From Verrucomicrobiota bacterium (GTDB lineage Bacteria > Verrucomicrobiota > Verrucomicrobiia > Limisphaerales > J093): a stretch of 8,787 nucleotides of DNA. Under the pieces are notes generated by a model that was not told where the DNA came from, did not search any database, and saw only the letters and a program-made list of their open reading frames with translations. Positions 1 through 5,061 of the stretch are shown here, piece after piece. The stretch is from positions 1 through 8,787 of the forward strand of contig JARYMD010000177.1 in assembly GCA_029907285.1 (NCBI GenBank). The letters run 5' to 3'. The position numbers were made by a program, and so were the translations under genes. Each line of letters begins with the position of its first letter. Position 1 is the first letter of the stretch.

Positions 1-1095
1 GGCGGCTGGGAGATGCCTCTCAGATATGGAGGGATTATCGATGAACACCTCGCAGTCCGCCGCGCAGCCGGGTTGTTTGACATTTCGCACATGGGCGAAT
101 TGATTGTCAAAGGAGCCGGAGCTGAGTCTTTTCTGAACCGGGTGCTTACGAACAACGTCGCGAAACTTGCCGAAGGACAGGGTCAATACACATTGATGTG
201 CAATCCCGAAGGCGGAGTTATCGATGACCTTTATGTTTACCGGTTGAAGGGGAACGAATACCTGCTGGTGGTCAACGCTGTTCGCGTTGAAGCCGACACT
301 GAGTGGCTGGTCCAACAACTTGCTGAACAGCCGGACCTCGGCGCAGTTTGGGTCGAGAACGCATCGGAGCTGTTCGGAGCAGTGGCTTTGCAGGGGCCGG
401 CTGCAGCTGCATTTGCAGATGAAGTTGTAAAGGGCAAATCGATGGCCGGAACGGACGTTCCCAAGGTCACCGCCCTGCAGAAAAACAGGGTCGGACAATT
501 CATGTGGTCCGGCGCGCCAATTCAGGTCGCGCGCACAGGATACACGGGCGAGGACGGGTTTGAAATCATCGCGCCTGCGCCTCTGATTGGTGAGATTTGG
601 GACCGCGCGCTTGAGGTTGGGAAATCGTTCGGTTTGGAGCCAGCGGGGCTCGGCGCTCGGGATACGCTCCGCACCGAGATGTGCTATCCGCTTCATGGCC
701 ATGAACTGGACGAATCCACCACACCAATCGAGGCCGGTCTTCAAAGGTTCGTGGCCTTGGACAAGGGCGGTTTTGTCGGACGCGCGCGCCTCGCAGAACA
801 AGCCGCCCGGGGAGTGGGAAAGAAGCTTGTTGCATTTCGGCTGAGCGACAAGGGGCCGCCTCCGCGGCCTGGCTACGCATTGTTCGCTCCTGGCGAGCCG
901 GACCAGATCGGCCAGGTAACAAGCGGGACTTACAGCCCGTCGCTCGGACTTGGGATTGGGATGGGTTACGTAACGCCCAAACACGCGGTGCCCGGCGCGC
1001 GGCTGGAGATAGCAGTGCGCGGGCGCCGACTCGAAAGCGTCGTTGTAGCAAAACCAATTTACCGGAAACAAGTTGACCCGAAGATGATTTCATGA
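1..1095 (+). CDS. gcvT: Glycine cleavage system T protein (aminomethyltransferase), 5' end outside window
   Basis: This is the T protein of the glycine cleavage system. It transfers the aminomethyl carbon from lipoyl-GcvH to tetrahydrofolate, giving methylene-THF and ammonia in the cytoplasm. The frame is open from base 1, and the residues before the first visible ATG (GGWEMPLRYGG) match the family's conserved N-terminal stretch. That ATG at 13 is therefore internal, and about 20 codons are missing upstream. Of the 364 visible codons, family landmarks are GLFDISHMGE (visible residues 24-33), NPEGGVIDDL (68-77), RTGYTGEDGFE (178-188), GLGARDTLRTE (216-226), then the C-terminal VTSGTYSPSLG and GIGMGYV segments. 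Length and motif order are normal with no internal damage. The TGA stop at 1093-1095 lies 13 bases before the gcvH ATG, so the two genes are almost certainly co-transcribed. Any glycine riboswitch or promoter would lie upstream of the window. Confidence 0.97.
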   Translation, partial: GGWEMPLRYGGIIDEHLAVRRAAGLFDISHMGELIVKGAGAESFLNRVLTNNVAKLAEGQGQYTLMCNPEGGVIDDLYVYRLKGNEYLLVVNAVRVEADTEWLVQQLAEQPDLGAVWVENASELFGAVALQGPAAAAFADEVVKGKSMAGTDVPKVTALQKNRVGQFMWSGAPIQVARTGYTGEDGFEIIAPAPLIGEIWDRALEVGKSFGLEPAGLGARDTLRTEMCYPLHGHELDESTTPIEAGLQRFVALDKGGFVGRARLAEQAARGVGKKLVAFRLSDKGPPPRPGYALFAPGEPDQIGQVTSGTYSPSLGLGIGMGYVTPKHAVPGARLEIAVRGRRLESVVVAKPIYRKQVDPKMIS

Positions 1096-1108
1096 CTGGC
1101 TTTTGCGT

Positions 1109-1489
1109 ATGAGTAATGTGCCTGGTGATCTGAAATACTCGAGGTCGCACGAATGGGTGCGGCTGGAAGGCGAAATTGCAACGGTTGGAATCACAGACCA
1201 CGCCCAGCGCGAGCTGACGTCGCTGGTGTTTGTTGAATTGCCGAAGGTGGGACGCGTCCTTCGCGCGGGTGAATCTTGTGCAGTGGTTGAATCCGTAAAA
1301 GCCGCCAGTGATGTGTACTCTCCAATCAGCGGAGAAGTGACTGAAGTCAACATCGAGGTGGCAAACCGGCCTGAGTTGGTCAACACAGACCCGTACGGTG
1401 CAGGCTGGTTCTTTCGTTTGCGGATAAAGGACCCGGGCGAGATATCGGGGTTGCTTGATGCAAGTGCTTACAGCGCATTAGCGGGCTAA
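1109..1489 (+). CDS. gcvH: Glycine cleavage system H protein (lipoyl carrier)
   Basis: GcvH carries the aminomethyl group on a lipoyl arm between the P, T and L proteins of the glycine cleavage complex. From ATG 1109 the product is 126 residues, the usual family size. It starts with the typical Y-S-x-x-H-E-W segment (residues 10-16) and has the lipoylation site ESVKAASDVYSPISGEV, with the modified lysine at residue 64. The conserved NxxPELVNxDPYGxGW segment follows at about 86-100. A TTG two codons upstream (1103) could also open the frame. ATG 1109 is preferred because the conserved family start begins right after it. No clear Shine-Dalgarno sequence precedes it, so translation may rely on coupling to gcvT, whose stop is 13 bases upstream. 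No gcvP follows, which is unlike many gcvT-gcvH-gcvP operons. Identification is secure. Confidence 0.97.
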   Translation: MSNVPGDLKYSRSHEWVRLEGEIATVGITDHAQRELTSLVFVELPKVGRVLRAGESCAVVESVKAASDVYSPISGEVTEVNIEVANRPELVNTDPYGAGWFFRLRIKDPGEISGLLDASAYSALAG

Positions 1490-1669
1490 CGCTCTTGCGT
1501 TCAGTTGGCCGTGCGGCCTCGAAAGGCACATTGGGCAGCCGATTGCGCCCTCAGGCGTCCGCACGCTGATCCGAAGACCAGGCCAAACGGCATGTTTCCC
1601 AGCCCGCCGCAGCCGGAACCAAAGTCGCCCGACGGGCGCTGACCCGGTTCCTGGTCGTTGACCGGCTGT

Positions 1670-1691
1670 GTGCGGCGAAGAATCGCCGCGC
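1670..1691. repeat. Strong GC-rich hairpin (inverted repeat)
   Basis: GCGGCGA (1672-1678) and TCGCCGC (1683-1689) are perfect reverse complements around an AGAA loop. The stem extends outward by a T-G wobble (1671/1690) and a G-C pair (1670/1691), giving a 9-bp stem with a tetraloop. No T-run follows on either strand, so it is not a classical intrinsic terminator. It lies 180 bases after the gcvH stop. It could be a dispersed REP-like element or an RNA 3'-end stabiliser; the function is inferred only. Confidence 0.5.
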
Positions 1692-1762
1692 TCCCGCAAA
1701 GCATTGGTCTGACCGTGATCATTCGGTTGCGGTTGCTCTGCGCTGAGCATGAGACATTGACG

Positions 1763-1794
1763 AAGGAGGTGTCGAAGTGGTAATTGTAACGTGA
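1763..1794 (+). promoter_or_regulatory. Consensus ribosome-binding site followed by a five-codon minigene (possible leader peptide)
   Basis: AAGGAGGTG at 1763-1771 is a near-perfect complement of the 16S rRNA 3' end, far stronger than the site before any other gene here. Six bases after AAGGAGGT is a GTG (1777-1779), which opens GTG GTA ATT GTA ACG TGA, encoding MVIVT and stopping at 1792-1794. This minigene is in the same frame as the pilin-like gene that begins at ATG 1810, 15 bases after the stop. The ATG itself has no useful Shine-Dalgarno sequence. The arrangement suggests reinitiation after a leader peptide, or that an older GTG start was cut off by the TGA. Both readings are inference. 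Confidence 0.4.
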
Positions 1795-1809
1795 ACATCG
1801 CATCCGCTT

Positions 1810-2652
1810 ATGAAACCTACTGGCGGCGGTTTGAGGTTGGTGCTCTGCGCATGGAGGCGCCAAGTGGCATCGAACGTGGCTTTCACCCTTATAGAACTGC
1901 TGGTGGTAATTGCCATCATCGCGATTTTGGCCGGCATGCTTCTGCCGGCTTTGTCGCAGGCCAAAGCAAAGGCGGAGCGTTCACTTTGCCAGAGCAACTG
2001 CCGGCAGTGGGGCATTGCGCTGCAGATGTACGCGGCGGATTTCAATGACTCGTTCCCTGACAACGGCGATGGCATGCATCTGAGCTGGATGGGGACGAAC
2101 ATGGCCAAGTTCTGGGCCGACTACCTCATCAAGTCCCTCAAGACGAAAGGAGAAAAAGACAAGTTCCATGTCATCTTCTGTCCGACTGACAAGTGGCATC
2201 GGGTCGCTGATTTGTGGCGCAACGACGATCCGCAGGCGGACCTCAAGCCGATTCTGACTGGTTATTTCTATCTGCCGGGACGTGTCCCGGGAAGCTGGGC
2301 TTACAACTCCGCTGGAATTGGCGACTGGCATTTTCGAAAGAAACTCGGAGGGCCACTCGCGCAAGCGCCGGTTCTGATCGACCGGTTGCAGGGAATCGGC
2401 AGTTGGAACATCAGTGCCAACAAAGGCAGCATCACGTGGTACACAACCTCGGACGGCAAGAGTGTGCCGACGGCAACCCACCGTGGAAAGGCTGGCTGCC
2501 CCACGGGCGGCAATTTTTTGTTCGAAGACGGCCATGTTGAATGGCGCGTGTTCAAAATCGATAATCCGCGCGCAACCATCGATGTGGGCTCGATGGACGG
2601 CAATTGGGTGTTGTTCTACAAAATCCCGATCAATGCCGAAACAAATCGTTGA
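1810..2652 (+). CDS. Pseudopilin-like protein, prepilin N-terminus with H-Xn-DG tail (first of pair)
   Basis: This 280-residue protein has a type IV prepilin/type II secretion pseudopilin N-terminus. A 24-residue basic leader ends in alanine, followed by FTLIELLVVIAIIAIL, the methylation/cleavage signature. The predicted prepilin-peptidase cut is between A24 and F25, with the conserved +5 glutamate at E29. Alanine instead of glycine at -1 is, from memory, common in Verrucomicrobiota and Planctomycetota members. The hydrophobic helix spans about 25-46. It continues as the usual amphipathic stretch (LPALSQAKAKA), then CxxNCRQWGIALQMYAADFND. The C-terminal part has a histidine (H224) and NFLFEDGHVEW (235-245), resembling the H-X9-DG prepilin-associated domain but with 15 residues between His and Asp-Gly. 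Such proteins are very numerous in Verrucomicrobiota and their individual roles are mostly unknown. It should be anchored in the inner membrane with a periplasmic body. Its end overlaps the next gene by 20 bases, implying one transcript. Confidence 0.9.
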   Translation: MKPTGGGLRLVLCAWRRQVASNVAFTLIELLVVIAIIAILAGMLLPALSQAKAKAERSLCQSNCRQWGIALQMYAADFNDSFPDNGDGMHLSWMGTNMAKFWADYLIKSLKTKGEKDKFHVIFCPTDKWHRVADLWRNDDPQADLKPILTGYFYLPGRVPGSWAYNSAGIGDWHFRKKLGGPLAQAPVLIDRLQGIGSWNISANKGSITWYTTSDGKSVPTATHRGKAGCPTGGNFLFEDGHVEWRVFKIDNPRATIDVGSMDGNWVLFYKIPINAETNR

Positions 2653-3379
2653 CCAGTTGGGCTGGACGTCGCGAGCGCCCTTTGGTTATGCGACAGGCCA
2701 AACGAAGCGTTGCTCGCGTTCGGCCACTGCGTTCCCATCAGCAACAAATGCGTTCAGCTTGATTGAGCTGCTGGTGGTGATCGCGATCATTGCGATCCTG
2801 AGCGGATTGCTGTTCCCCACCTTGCATCGAGCAAAGGAGCTGAGTCGCCGAATGCACTGCACAAACAACCTCCGCCAGATCGGCCTCGGCATACAGATGT
2901 ACCGTGAAGAGAATGGCGATAAACCGCCGCTTTACCTGGTGAATCCGGGGAAAAACACATACGGTCTGCCCGGCGGCAACCAGCCGTACCTCGAAAAGGC
3001 CTATCTGCCCAACACAAACTCTTTCATCTGCTTGTCCGATCGCACTCAGGGTCGCATCCCGATCGACCTCGGCTGGGAATACTTCGGCGATTTCACCACC
3101 AGTTACGCTTATCACCTTGGCGCATGGTTTCAGTGCACGCAAGAAGGACGCGATTGGCTGAAACAGCAACTCGAACGCTGGCAAGCGCGGTACATCGTCG
3201 CCGCCTGCCCGTGGCATCGCCACCTCTACAGCGGCTGGACCGGAAAAACTTACGATCCTCAGAAAAGCTTCCGCCACAAGACAAACATTCGCGATCTCTG
3301 CCTGCGGTACGACGGCAGTGTGGACAGCTTCCGGTGGCCGACCACGAATTGGCACGAAGAACCGTACCTTGTTCATTGA
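2633..3379 (+). CDS. Pseudopilin-like protein, prepilin N-terminus (second of pair)
   Basis: From ATG 2633 this gene encodes 248 residues and overlaps the end of the preceding gene (stop 2650-2652) by 20 bases in another frame. The frame stays open further upstream, but that part runs inside the first gene. ATG 2633 is the last ATG before the signature and would allow translational coupling; no Shine-Dalgarno sequence is visible. The leader of about 40 residues is long for a prepilin. It ends in alanine followed by FSLIELLVVIAIIAIL, with the predicted cut between A40 and F41 and the +5 glutamate at E45. The amphipathic follow-on (FPTLHRAKELSRR) and the CTNNLRQIGLGIQMYREENGD segment resemble the first protein, so the two are paralogues at least at the N-terminus. 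The end has H215 and YDGSVDSF (226-233), again a H-Xn-DG-like pattern with 11 intervening residues. The middle is rich in W, Y and P, as in a secreted globular domain. The specific role is unknown. Confidence 0.87.
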   Translation: MPKQIVDQLGWTSRAPFGYATGQTKRCSRSATAFPSATNAFSLIELLVVIAIIAILSGLLFPTLHRAKELSRRMHCTNNLRQIGLGIQMYREENGDKPPLYLVNPGKNTYGLPGGNQPYLEKAYLPNTNSFICLSDRTQGRIPIDLGWEYFGDFTTSYAYHLGAWFQCTQEGRDWLKQQLERWQARYIVAACPWHRHLYSGWTGKTYDPQKSFRHKTNIRDLCLRYDGSVDSFRWPTTNWHEEPYLVH

Positions 3380-3433
3380 ACTCGCTGTGAGTTCATGGCA
3401 TGGGTGCAGACCGCCTGTTTGAACCATGACCGA

Positions 3434-3463
3434 GCGGTGATTCGATCGTCAGAATCACACCGC
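3434..3463. terminator. Hairpin between convergent genes, possible bidirectional terminator
   Basis: GCGGTGATTC (3434-3443) pairs with GAATCACACCGC (3452-3463). GATTC/GAATC and GCGGT/ACCGC form the stem with a two-base AC bulge. Read the other way, GTGATTC/GAATCAC is a perfect 7-bp stem around an 8-base loop. It lies 55 bases after the second pilin-like stop and between two converging genes, where a terminator is expected. No T-run follows on either strand, so intrinsic termination is not assured. Confidence 0.35.
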
Positions 3464-3515
3464 AGATTTCAACGCTCGCGCGGATGATTGCGCTGGCAGG
3501 TGAGTATCGTTGAAC

Positions 3516-3542
3516 CACGAAATGCTCGAAACACGCGAAAGG
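3516..3542. repeat. Three tandem copies of a 9-bp unit (CNCGAAANN)
   Basis: The units CACGAAATG, CTCGAAACA and CGCGAAAGG follow each other without a gap. On the minus strand they read as TTTCG-containing units ending before GGTTCAA. From memory this resembles a TTTCGTG-type short repeat often seen between genes in Verrucomicrobiota and Planctomycetota. The tandem structure is directly visible; membership of a dispersed family is inference. Confidence 0.5.
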
Positions 3543-3558
3543 GTTGCAGTGACAGGCC

Positions 3559-3572
3559 GGGCTTTCAAGCCC
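3559..3572. repeat. Short perfect inverted repeat downstream of the motor-like operon
   Basis: GGGCTT (3559-3564) and AAGCCC (3567-3572) are perfect reverse complements separated by TC, so a practical hairpin is GGGCT-TTCA-AGCCC. On the minus strand it lies 56 bases past the stop of the ExbD/MotB-like gene. It could help end that transcript, but no T-run follows. Confidence 0.35.
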
Positions 3573-3627
3573 TTGGATTGTGGAAGGCGATGATCGAGCG
3601 GGTCTTGTTGTGGGGCTTTGCGGGGTG

Positions 3628-5061
3628 CTATTGCAGCTTGAGCGGCATGTTGAGAACGGTCATGTAAAGTGCGGAAAGGGTTTTGCCTGTTCGCTGGGCA
3701 AGAAGGTCCGATCCGAACTGCAACGATGTTCGAGCCTGAAACCCGGTGACGCGCAGGCAGTACGTGCTGTTGGCCATCACGCCCAACAACTCGCCGCCCT
3801 TGCTGAACACCAGATCGCCCTTTGACGGATTGAATTTCCCTGTCAACCCTCGGAGGAAGCTGCGCTCGAGCTTCACATAATTTGGAGTGCTCAGGTCGAT
3901 CTCGAACTTGCACTCCCCGTAATACCCGTCCCGTGTTCCAACCAAAACAGCGTCTTGAAACTTGAACGGGTCGGTTGAAATCGGATAAAGCTTGCCGCTC
4001 AATTGCCGGGCTTCGGTTTCTGAGACCGGGATCAGAACGACGCGCGGGTCGTGGGCATGGAAGAATATCGATTTCAAAGGAACAGCGTTGGTGCCGCGCA
4101 CAAGACTGCCACTCAACCTTTCCCAGTCCGTGCCCGGGTTGGCCAAAATCAATGGTGTGTCGGTCACATGACAGATGGCAAAGATGTTCGTCCCGTCGGT
4201 CACCAGTATCGTCTGAGCTGTGGTCTCCTTGGTGATGCCAAAAAGAACCGGCCGGTAGGCAGTGAATTTCGCCTGAACGCGGTTTGTGGCGAAGTCGCTG
4301 AAGATTGCGTTGGCGGCCAGAATGCGTTGCTCGCGAATTTCCTGCGCCAATTGTTCGGAGTGGGTGGCAAGCGCCCGGACGCCTTCGACCAGTTTGGCTT
4401 TTTCCTGGCGCTCGATTTTCACCTGTTCCTGGATTGCCGCAACCTGTTCAGTGGCGCGAAGGCGTTCGACTTCGGCCACGCGGAGTTCGGTTGCCAGTCT
4501 TTGTTTTTCGGCTGAGACGACCTGGTTGCTCTCCGCGAGCTTGGCCAGTTGAACCTGGAGCGTGGCGGATTCTTCGGTGCGCTTGCGCAGCTCATTTTCC
4601 ATCTCTGCGACTTTTTCCTTGGACAAGTTTGCCTCTGTCCGTTGGAGTTCGAGTTCCTGGCTGAGGGCGCGTATGCTTGCCTGGGCGAGGGCGAACTGTT
4701 GTTCGAGGCTGGCCTGTTGTTTTTGGAGGTCTGAGGCTTCGCGTTGGCGGGATTCAAGTGCCTGCATGAAGTCCTGCACCTGTTTCTCGCGCTCGTTTAG
4801 CTGGGCTTGGGCGCGCTCAGCCGCCTCGCGGGCTTGAGAAAGCTCCTGGAGCAGCAATTCGCGGTTCCTGCGTTCATCGTCGAGGGCCATCCGCATCACT
4901 GCTGCAAGGTCATTTTGGCCGTTCAACGGGCTGGTGGCGATTTCGGGCCTGGGTTTTCGTTCTGTGCCGCTTTGAGCGACCTTGTCGATGTCCACAGACG
5001 AAAAGGCGAGCAGGCTCACCAGCAGGAAATCGCAAATGACAATGAGAATCGTCCGGTTCAT
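3628..5061 (-). CDS. ExbD/MotB-like single-helix protein with long coiled coil and degenerate trypsin-like C-terminal domain
   Basis: This 477-residue protein is not a family I recognise as a whole. Residues 1-4 are a short polar start. Residues 5-21 form one membrane helix with an aspartate near its start (ICDFLLVSLLAF, D11), like the ion-carrying Asp of ExbD, TolR and MotB. Residues about 58-245 are a charged, Q/E/R-rich coiled coil without Pro or Gly breaks. Residues about 255-435 are a beta-rich domain reminiscent of trypsin-like proteases. FAICHV places H298 where the catalytic His would be. NPSKGDLVFSKGGELLGV places S413 where the GNSGGPLV serine would be. The segment expected to hold the Asp reads DPRVVLIPV and has Arg at the matching position, so the triad looks incomplete. 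Cysteines 297, 384 and 435 could form disulfides if the domain is periplasmic, as ExbD topology would predict. Its start overlaps the upstream ExbB-like gene by 4 bases (ATGA), indicating tight coupling. The fold and channel assignments are inferences from motif spacing; the reading frame itself is well supported. Confidence 0.85.
   Translation of the reverse strand: MNRTILIVICDFLLVSLLAFSSVDIDKVAQSGTERKPRPEIATSPLNGQNDLAAVMRMALDDERRNRELLLQELSQAREAAERAQAQLNEREKQVQDFMQALESRQREASDLQKQQASLEQQFALAQASIRALSQELELQRTEANLSKEKVAEMENELRKRTEESATLQVQLAKLAESNQVVSAEKQRLATELRVAEVERLRATEQVAAIQEQVKIERQEKAKLVEGVRALATHSEQLAQEIREQRILAANAIFSDFATNRVQAKFTAYRPVLFGITKETTAQTILVTDGTNIFAICHVTDTPLILANPGTDWERLSGSLVRGTNAVPLKSIFFHAHDPRVVLIPVSETEARQLSGKLYPISTDPFKFQDAVLVGTRDGYYGECKFEIDLSTPNYVKLERSFLRGLTGKFNPSKGDLVFSKGGELLGVMANSTYCLRVTGFQARTSLQFGSDLLAQRTGKTLSALYMTVLNMPLKLQ

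Larger units (their letters stand above)
1490..1809. other. Intergenic region between gcvH and the first pilin-like gene
   Basis: No convincing gene is present in these 320 bases. Minus-strand frames stay open across most of it, but their translations are rich in R, P, G and Q and show no family motif, as expected for chance frames in GC-rich DNA. The region contains several short GC-rich inverted repeats: GGCC-gtgc-GGCC at 1507-1518, CGCCC-gac-GGGCG at 1626-1638, and a longer hairpin at 1670-1691. Near its end it carries an almost perfect ribosome-binding site (1763-1770). The promoter of the pilin-like genes should lie here, but I see no clear -35/-10 pair. Confidence 0.6.
3380..3627. other. 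Convergent intergenic region with inverted and tandem repeats
   Basis: These 248 bases separate the plus-strand pilin-like pair from the minus-strand motor-like operon, so both transcription units end here. I find no gene. The region holds a bulged hairpin at 3434-3463, a three-copy 9-bp tandem repeat at 3516-3542 and a short perfect inverted repeat at 3559-3572; these are listed separately. Confidence 0.6.

Noticed and set aside
566..1201. Minus-strand open frame of 211 codons opposite gcvT and gcvH
   Set aside because: Arg/Pro-rich antisense frame over two secure housekeeping genes.
1478..1863. Minus-strand open frames across the gcvH-pilin spacer
   Set aside because: Low-complexity translation, no motif, no ribosome-binding site; overlaps repeats and the end of gcvH. 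Long chance frames are common at this GC content.
2738..3427. Minus-strand open frame of 229 codons across the second pilin-like gene
   Set aside because: It lies opposite a gene with an unmistakable prepilin signature and has no recognisable domain.
3628..5061. Active secreted serine protease
   Set aside because: Only weak His and Ser motif echoes exist and the Asp position appears replaced by Arg, so catalytic activity is not claimed.
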